This document shows, piece after piece, positions 31,535 through 37,401 of a DNA stretch of 37,401 nt (position 1 is its first letter; the number at the start of each line of letters is the position of its first letter). Under the pieces are notes generated by a model, which worked only from the letters and a program-made list of their open reading frames with translations, ran no database searches and was not told the origin of the DNA. This stretch comes from a virus, in IMG/VR virus record IMGVR_UViG_3300002514_000032, positions 1 to 37,401 of that record; one strand, given 5' to 3'. The translations under genes and the position numbers were made by a program.

Positions 31535-32449
31535 TTATATTATATTGTTAAATCTCTTACTAAAGTCTATGTTGTTTCCACGGTTTTGTTTTACTTCATA
31601 TAATTGGTCGTTAAACTGGTCTCTAACCTCAAATAAATCATATTGTTGGTATATATTCTGTTGTCCACTTAGGTCATATAAAGTATATATTCCGTCATCT
31701 ATAGATTTGGTTTGGTCCCCATATAATGCAATAGCTAACGTATCAAAGTCATGGTCTACCATCTCAATATCCAACACCATAGGGTTAAAGTATGTGTTGG
31801 TTATTATGATATTTTGTCCCGGTACACCTATAAATGGTATAGCGTTAGGGTTGTTAGATGGTGCACTAGTAGGTGTTAAGGTACAAAAAATCTTTGTTGT
31901 TGGGGTATTGGTGTACACATACCTAGGTGATACTTGGTTGGGGTTGGTTAAATCCGCGGCTACTGGTTCACAATAAAAGTTAGATGTTACTATTCTGAAA
32001 AAATTATGAACCTTTCTACCACTAGCGTCCGCGGCTATATACTCTATTCTATACCCAACTAGTGCTTGAGAAGCAAAGTTTGCGTGAAACTGGGATGGTA
32101 TACTGTTTAAATCTAACACTAAACCTTTTACATTAGGAAGTGACGCTAATATACCACAATCTATTATTGTAGTTCTAATTTCTACCGGTTTAATATACAC
32201 GGTGTATATTCCTGTATTTGCAAAAATATTAGATGGTAATTTTAAATCATATAACCCACCTAAAACTTCACTGGGACCACCCCCGGTTGCACTATTGTGG
32301 AAATGAGGGGCAAGAACCTGATTTGCATTAAGTTGTGTAATACTAAAAACGTTTGTTGCGTCTCTGTTGGGTGTGTAGTGTACAATCACTTGGGCGTCTA
32401 TCGGTAAAACGTCCGCGGGTCTTTTTATTCCATATGCTCCTAATGCCAT
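31535..32449 (-). CDS. Structural protein, tail/baseplate region
   Basis: A 304-aa protein without membrane segments, with beta-rich composition (for example PSNIFANTGIYTVYIKPVEI). I recall relatives among uncultured marine phages as unannotated virion proteins. Notable parts are an Ig-like N-terminal half, a long proline/threonine/serine linker near 190-205, and a charged helix at the end (NIYQQYDLFEVRDQFNDQLY). It stands between the 77-aa gene (3 bases) and the 1070-aa baseplate-type gene (10 bases). A baseplate or tail-completion role is inferred from place only. Confidence 0.68.
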   Translation of the reverse strand: MALGAYGIKRPADVLPIDAQVIVHYTPNRDATNVFSITQLNANQVLAPHFHNSATGGGPSEVLGGLYDLKLPSNIFANTGIYTVYIKPVEIRTTIIDCGILASLPNVKGLVLDLNSIPSQFHANFASQALVGYRIEYIAADASGRKVHNFFRIVTSNFYCEPVAADLTNPNQVSPRYVYTNTPTTKIFCTLTPTSAPSNNPNAIPFIGVPGQNIIITNTYFNPMVLDIEMVDHDFDTLAIALYGDQTKSIDDGIYTLYDLSGQQNIYQQYDLFEVRDQFNDQLYEVKQNRGNNIDFSKRFNNII

Positions 32450-32452
32450 TAT

Positions 32453-32686
32453 TTATGCTTGTTTATCTATCTTATAATACCCATGACCGTGTAACTCTAA
32501 CTCACCTAAATTAGGTGTTTGGCCTAGTCTTTGAGGTTTTTCAAAAACTGTAACTTTGCCTCTTTCAATAAATATATTTGACCTAGTTTCTGGTCTTTCA
32601 CATACATTCATTAACACCTCCTGTTTTGTTAGTGGGGGTATACACCCAGGTGGTTTATATCCTATTTTATCAAAACTTGTTCCCAT
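32453..32686 (-). CDS. Small protein at the head of a tail operon
   Basis: A 77-aa soluble protein with two cysteines and a proline-rich start (GTSFDKIGYKPPGCIPPLTK). The end (GELELHGHGYYKIDKQA) looks like a beta hairpin. I do not recognise it. It begins 53 bases after the giant gene and is preceded by the TAGATATTTAT box at 13 bases. It is probably the first gene of a transcript that covers the tail genes down to the RuvC region. A small adaptor or baseplate part is possible. Confidence 0.65.
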   Translation of the reverse strand: MGTSFDKIGYKPPGCIPPLTKQEVLMNVCERPETRSNIFIERGKVTVFEKPQRLGQTPNLGELELHGHGYYKIDKQA

Positions 32687-32699
32687 ACTTTATTTTATA

Positions 32700-32710
32700 A
32701 TAAATATCTA
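32700..32710 (-). promoter_or_regulatory. TAGATATTTAT box, 13 nt before ATG of the 77-aa gene
   Basis: Identical to the box at 3321-3331 with the same 13-base spacing to the ATG. The following TATAAAATAAAG is a near relative of a -10 or late-promoter sequence (T4 late TATAAATA). The gap 32687-32739 holds nothing else that I can recognise. Confidence 0.42.
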
Positions 32711-32739
32711 ATACTTAATTTATATTACATTTTACTTTA

Positions 32740-35700
32740 TCATTTATACGTGTCAACATTACCTGACCCGGATTCGTTATTACTTACACATTTACAAAGT
32801 TCCCAGTCCCAATTCCATCCTCGCTCACAATCTTCGGTTTGCACACACGGTGTTCCGTAATCTCCTACCATATCTTGTATGCTTGGCATCTCACATTTAC
32901 ACTTTACTTGATTCCATGTCCATCCCGGTGGACACCCATTCGGAGGAGGTTTACATTCACAACAATTATTAGCATTGTTGCAATCCGCGTAGGTTAAATG
33001 TCCACTTGTTGCGTTTGCGTAAAATACACAATGACATGGATTGTTTAATACATTTTTTGGGGATTTTCCACCAAAATCACTACTACTTGGTGCAAGAGAT
33101 GGTGTTGGCCCATTTTGACAACGCCAGAATCCTGTGTCTGGTTCCTTACAATTTGAATATAGGTAACAGTCGGTCTGACTTGTATATTGCCCACCAGTCA
33201 TCTGAACACATGCACTATTAATAGTTCCACCATTTATACATCCCCACATTTTTCCTGCTATAATACCAGTACACGGAACAACTCCGGTATTGGTGCAACT
33301 CATCCATCCATGATAATCACCATTTTGGTCTGGACCTAGTCCCCAATATTGTCCACCATATATTGAACATGGTTGCATAGTAGAGGTTGGGTCGTTAGTA
33401 AATGCACCGTCATCGAATGGTGAACCAGGAGTTGGTGACGTAACACAACAGTAACAGCACCCATCATTTGGGTCTACAACACAATCACCAATACCATAGT
33501 GGTAAGTAGCGGACCATGGTCTAAATTGTAGATTTGCTGCTTGTCCATTAGATGGATAATACATATATTGTAATAAATGACTAGTACAATCATCTTGACA
33601 TAAATGTAATGGTTCTTCGTCACAGTTTGCAGGTGAATTATCCACATTAATATTACACGTTTCCCAATGCCCTCCATTTGGAAGTATTACCATTAGGTTT
33701 TCGGGTGGGAAGAATCCAGGGCTACAAGCTGTCATCTGTTTTGGTTGTTTCGAGAGAGTTTCACTATCGGGTAAACGGATTGGTGGTTCACATTGACATC
33801 TTGTATAACTCCAAACCAAGGGAGCGTCACAACCACCAGGTGGAGGATTACATTTTTCTATACAACAATAACAACATTCTAACGTTTCACACATACAATA
33901 TTCCCAATGAATTGTCCAGTCATGTGAAACGCCATTAGTATCTGTATTCACACTTAAAAAGTGGTCATGAACAGTTACGTAGTCGTGGGGATACCCACCA
34001 TTATTTCCAGCGGTTACACCTACTTGCCATCCAAAAGGTACCCACCAGAATGCTGGATAACAACCAGCAAAATTAAGTGCTCCCAGTAAAACACTCCAGC
34101 TTACCATCTGATTCCCAACTAAACTTGGTACGTATAATGCAGAAGTTGGGTCTACTAATGGCCCATTTTGTACGGTAATGTACTTAACATATGCTAACCC
34201 TTGTCCAGTAGGTCCTTTACATACACTCCCAAATACTGGACCAACTTCAAATTTATAATTACTAAATGCCGCTCCTTGCATTGCTGGTGTTGATGGTGAT
34301 GAAAATAAGAGTTCAATCGTACTTGGTGCACCCATAGGAAATGAAGATTGTGGGTGTGGTGGACTCGTTATAACTGTTCTGTCAGCACAATTTGTATCAA
34401 AGATTGTTGGGGGTATTGAGATACATTGGTCTACCTGATAGAGTTGTGCAGGGTCCCAGATACCCATATAGGTCATAGGTACATTTAATGAACCAGCTAA
34501 ATTAATATCACAATCCTCACATCCTTTTGGTGACTCAAAATCACATGGAGCGGTACCATTGGTTAAAGCTGTTGTACAATTAAGAAACGCATTAGGTCCT
34601 TGGAAAAATCCTATCGGTGTATTATCCCAACATCCCATAATTGGGTCACAGTCATATGATTTATGTAATTGATGGCCACAGCAATTATTTCCTGTTAGAC
34701 AGGCCGCGTGAGTTGAGTAACAGTTTGGTCCCGGAGCTGTACAGAGTGGGTTTGGGTCACAAGTACATATGGTATTATTTCCTCCAGGAGGACCAATTAT
34801 GACTGTTTTCTCACAACTATAAAAGTCTGTCTGAGCAGTATAACAACAATTAGATGGGTCACTTTCACATGCCACCAGTGTAGAATACCCCGCGACCGCA
34901 AGAGGGTCCCATTGACACCCACAATCTGAGTTACAAATATAAAACCCTGTTGGTTGTTTGTAACAACAGGTAAGTTGGTCACTTTGGCACGCTATCATAC
35001 TATTGTATCCGGCTGTTGCTGTTCCTGAATATACACAAGTACACTTTATAGCGGGGGCAGGGGGGTTAGGCCCTAAACAAACATAATAACCGTCCGGAGT
35101 GGTTCCACTACAACAGTTTTGGGGTGGGACTTGTTGACCCGCTAATATACACGATGCCATTGTAGCGTAAGGTCCGTTTTTGGTTGGTATGCAGTCACAA
35201 CGTTTTGTGACCTTATCACGAATACAGTCATATCTCATGTCAGGGTCTGGTTCCTCACCACAACAATTACTGGTATCTGCAGTACACAACACATCAGTGG
35301 AGTACGCCACCCCTGGTAGGGTACCATTTATGTCTTGTACACAAATACATGGTGGGTTACAACATATAACTGCATTTGTTTTGTCACAATAAGCAATTCC
35401 TCCTGGACAAGGGAATTGTCCATAGTTTAACTCCTGATAAATAACATGATTCAAGGACACCACCCCAACTAAATAACCATTTTCCACCCCTGTTCCTGGT
35501 GGAAGACCTGTAACTAAATTTGCTGGAACTCCAGCAGCTATAGCTCCGTTTATGTAGTCAATCCAACTAGAAAAGAGAGTTGTACTTCCATTAATTGCGT
35601 CAATAGTTAGATTATTTAGATGTTTTATGGTTTTCATATGTCTATTACCCGCACCACTACAACTACTACAACATCCTGGTGTGTTACTATAAGGCCAACT

Positions 35701-37401
35701 ACATTGCTGACTTCCAACCCCATAACTATAATCAGAAAATATAGCATTAACACCATGTGTTAACACTAAAGCTTGTAACGCTACCTCGTTATTAGGCCAA
35801 CAAGAATAATTGAAGTTGGGCCATTGATTTACGTTGTCCATTCCACCACCAATATTTGTATATAAAGTGGAACTAATTCCCCCATTAGCCCACGTATAAC
35901 TGTCTTCAAACCCAACTAAATTAAATTTATTTGTTATATCAAATTCTACCTTGTTCGCACAATCGTTATCTAAAGGTATATTTATATCCTCATAACATTT
36001 CCACTCATATAGTGGTGGAATATAACAACAATTATTGTTAGTGGTGTCAGTTTCACAATCTATTTGTAGTGTCCATCCAGCAGTTGCAAGTGGGTCATAA
36101 ACACATATACAATTTGGTGCCCCTGGTATTGGACTTATTTGTTGTTCACATATCCAAAATCCTGTAGGTGGAACATAACAACATGTATTTACATCGTTTT
36201 CACACGCTCCTTGGGTCGCGTAACCACTAGTGGCTAATGGGTCGTAAGTACAGAAACATGTAGGAGAATTACTTGTATCACAAACCCAATACCCTTGACT
36301 TGGAACTACACAATTGTCATCACAAGGGACCCAAACTAATGAACCTGTATTAGGATTAGGCATTCCAGAAGGAGGGCCTAAGAAAGTTGGTTGGTTTCCT
36401 GCTACATTACCCAAATATACTGAATAATAATAATAAGGGTCTATGTCCCAATATACTCCAGTTCCACTATAAACATTAACATAACAGCATGTTTGGTTAT
36501 CATAAGTAAATGTAACTACATCACCTGGGGAATATCCTTGGTCATTAGTGCTTGGTATACTACTCGGTACCCATGGTTCCGCACCCACATTCATTGGGGT
36601 TATATTTTGTGTAGCTATAACCCATGCTGAACCGTTCCATACTTGGAAACTTACATTTACATTCATAACGCATTCATAACATGTACAACATGTCTCTTCA
36701 TCCGCGAAAAAGAGTAGTGGAGGTACCGACGCTAAACATGTTGCCATATCACTGTAAGTGTTACATGTTAATGGTATAATCTGATTAACAAAATTACACA
36801 CACAAGTACTAAAACCACCTGGTTCACAGGGACCACAAACAAAATTACACGCGTCTTCACAATCACCTGCATTAAAGTATGGTCCGGAAGCGTAGGTTAG
36901 CGGTGGAGATGACTGATTATAACTACTACACCCGTTTACCGCGTCACAGTACCATACTACAACAGTAGCTGCACTACACGGGTACCAACCAAAGAAGCTG
37001 GTCGTATCAGTTATACAATCAAATGGATTAACTGAGGTAGGTGATAAATTTTGACCACCCGTAGTACCACTACAAGTAACTTGGTTCCAAGCTAAATTAT
37101 CACAAAAACAAGTTCCAGCTGGACATACATCACAACACCATCTACAACTACTTTCACAAGCTACTTGTGTAGGAAATCCTAGTGCACCTGAGGAGAAATT
37201 ACCGAAAGGTGGTCCTCCAATTCCCCATGCTTGAGTTTGGTATATAAAAGGTTGTGCAGCAATAAATGTATCTGTTACACAAGGTGAGTCTGTCGGAAGG
37301 GTGTAATTGCCCGCAAGAACCCCGGCTTCATCACAGAACCATGTAGACGCTGTTACTCCTGAATTACAAAAACAATCATTAGTGTTTTGCCAACATTGGT
37401 A
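32740..37401 (-). CDS. Giant cysteine-rich repeat protein (partial, N-terminus beyond right edge)
   Basis: The frame is open from the stop at 32740 to the last base of the window, giving 1553 residues and no start inside. A GTG at 36801 is in frame but the Cys-rich repeats continue unchanged upstream of it, so it is not the start. Type 1 repeats of about 40 residues read aromatic-x-C ... C-x-C-x-Y-D-P-x-A-T-x-G-Y ... C-E ... C-C, for example WVCDTSNSPTCFCTYDP; two lie at about 36010-36290, a tandem run at about 34670-35390, and one near 32930-33130. Type 2 repeats read C ... G-x-x-W-x-W ... C-x-C; copies are near 37090-37140, 33785-33850, 32886-32960 and 32775-32850. A segment near 33470-33530 (FRPWSATYHYGIGDCVV) recalls chitin-binding CBM5/12. 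It is probably an extended, disulfide- or metal-stabilised tail fibre. Function unproven. Confidence 0.85.
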   Translation of the reverse strand, partial: YQCWQNTNDCFCNSGVTASTWFCDEAGVLAGNYTLPTDSPCVTDTFIAAQPFIYQTQAWGIGGPPFGNFSSGALGFPTQVACESSCRWCCDVCPAGTCFCDNLAWNQVTCSGTTGGQNLSPTSVNPFDCITDTTSFFGWYPCSAATVVVWYCDAVNGCSSYNQSSPPLTYASGPYFNAGDCEDACNFVCGPCEPGGFSTCVCNFVNQIIPLTCNTYSDMATCLASVPPLLFFADEETCCTCYECVMNVNVSFQVWNGSAWVIATQNITPMNVGAEPWVPSSIPSTNDQGYSPGDVVTFTYDNQTCCYVNVYSGTGVYWDIDPYYYYSVYLGNVAGNQPTFLGPPSGMPNPNTGSLVWVPCDDNCVVPSQGYWVCDTSNSPTCFCTYDPLATSGYATQGACENDVNTCCYVPPTGFWICEQQISPIPGAPNCICVYDPLATAGWTLQIDCETDTTNNNCCYIPPLYEWKCYEDINIPLDNDCANKVEFDITNKFNLVGFEDSYTWANGGISSTLYTNIGGGMDNVNQWPNFNYSCWPNNEVALQALVLTHGVNAIFSDYSYGVGSQQCSWPYSNTPGCCSSCSGAGNRHMKTIKHLNNLTIDAINGSTTLFSSWIDYINGAIAAGVPANLVTGLPPGTGVENGYLVGVVSLNHVIYQELNYGQFPCPGGIAYCDKTNAVICCNPPCICVQDINGTLPGVAYSTDVLCTADTSNCCGEEPDPDMRYDCIRDKVTKRCDCIPTKNGPYATMASCILAGQQVPPQNCCSGTTPDGYYVCLGPNPPAPAIKCTCVYSGTATAGYNSMIACQSDQLTCCYKQPTGFYICNSDCGCQWDPLAVAGYSTLVACESDPSNCCYTAQTDFYSCEKTVIIGPPGGNNTICTCDPNPLCTAPGPNCYSTHAACLTGNNCCGHQLHKSYDCDPIMGCWDNTPIGFFQGPNAFLNCTTALTNGTAPCDFESPKGCEDCDINLAGSLNVPMTYMGIWDPAQLYQVDQCISIPPTIFDTNCADRTVITSPPHPQSSFPMGAPSTIELLFSSPSTPAMQGAAFSNYKFEVGPVFGSVCKGPTGQGLAYVKYITVQNGPLVDPTSALYVPSLVGNQMVSWSVLLGALNFAGCYPAFWWVPFGWQVGVTAGNNGGYPHDYVTVHDHFLSVNTDTNGVSHDWTIHWEYCMCETLECCYCCIEKCNPPPGGCDAPLVWSYTRCQCEPPIRLPDSETLSKQPKQMTACSPGFFPPENLMVILPNGGHWETCNINVDNSPANCDEEPLHLCQDDCTSHLLQYMYYPSNGQAANLQFRPWSATYHYGIGDCVVDPNDGCCYCCVTSPTPGSPFDDGAFTNDPTSTMQPCSIYGGQYWGLGPDQNGDYHGWMSCTNTGVVPCTGIIAGKMWGCINGGTINSACVQMTGGQYTSQTDCYLYSNCKEPDTGFWRCQNGPTPSLAPSSSDFGGKSPKNVLNNPCHCVFYANATSGHLTYADCNNANNCCECKPPPNGCPPGWTWNQVKCKCEMPSIQDMVGDYGTPCVQTEDCERGWNWDWELCKCVSNNESGSGNVDTYK
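34670..35390 (-). repeat. Tandem run of about five type 1 Cys-rich repeats
   Basis: Successive units begin, in translation order, with VICCNPPCICVQD, MRYDCIRDKVTKRCDC, YYVCLGPNPPAPAIKC, FYICNSDCGCQWDP and FYSCEKTVIIGPPG, and each ends in a C-C pair. The protein repeat is clear; the DNA has diverged, so the copies are old or under diversifying change. Confidence 0.75.

Noticed and set aside
32687-32739. RNA gene or terminator in the gap after the giant gene
   Set aside because: The gap is AT-rich without a stable stem or tRNA-like features; only the recurring box is recognisable.
34670-35390. CRISPR array or DNA-level repeat
   Set aside because: The repetition is in the protein, not in exact DNA repeats with spacers, and the frame is open throughout.
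36799-36801. GTG as the start codon of the giant Cys-rich protein
   Set aside because: The same frame and the same Cys-rich composition continue upstream without a stop to the end of the window, so the GTG is an internal valine codon.

Overview
The window looks like part of a large tailed phage (myovirus-like, T4-type replication genes) that infects a member of the Bacteroidota, probably marine. The DNA is AT-rich and almost completely coding, and all but one gene lie on the minus strand. Host clues are: an RpoD-like sigma factor without region 1.1 and very close to the Bacteroidota form; a promoter before it that fits the Bacteroidota consensus TTTG-N20-TAnnTTTG; a C-terminal tail on one small protein that recalls Bacteroidota rhomboid-type proteins; and SprB-like and dockerin-like modules in the virion proteins. 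No tRNA, CRISPR array, insertion sequence or integrase was seen.

On the minus strand transcription runs from high to low coordinates. Positions 37401 to 14363 form a late structural block. It starts with the C-terminal 1553 residues of a giant cysteine-rich protein that is open to the right edge of the window. A small protein, a 304-aa protein and a 1070-aa baseplate or tail protein follow. Then come a 1262-aa protein with a Cys-rich tail, a 1134-aa protein with an SprB-like Ig repeat, and a series of tail proteins that share an N-terminal or a C-terminal module. One of these carries two dockerin-type calcium loops.

Positions 14353 to 8365 hold DNA metabolism: a RuvC-like resolvase, a zinc/Toprim primase, a PD-(D/E)XK nuclease, a membrane protein with two ParB-like domains, a gp47/SbcD-like nuclease, two small proteins, and a split HldE pair (sugar kinase plus nucleotidyltransferase). 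An M23 peptidase gene at 7600-8361 is the only plus-strand gene. Positions 7558 to 1 hold gp46/SbcC, an unknown protein, a glutaredoxin-like protein, the sigma factor, a four-helix membrane/coiled-coil protein, a divergent amidase, a possible prohead protein, a small membrane protein with a very basic tail, a small tagged protein, and the start of a secreted protein.

The likely logic is as follows. Host polymerase reads the phage sigma gene from a host-type promoter. gp46/gp47, primase, RuvC and the RecB-like nuclease support recombination-dependent replication. The late block builds a tail decorated with modules typical of the Bacteroidota cell surface. An 11-base box (TAGATATTTAT or close variants) recurs just before several transcription units and may be a phage promoter or leader element. 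No stretch over 300 bases lacks a gene; the largest gap is 4150-4275.
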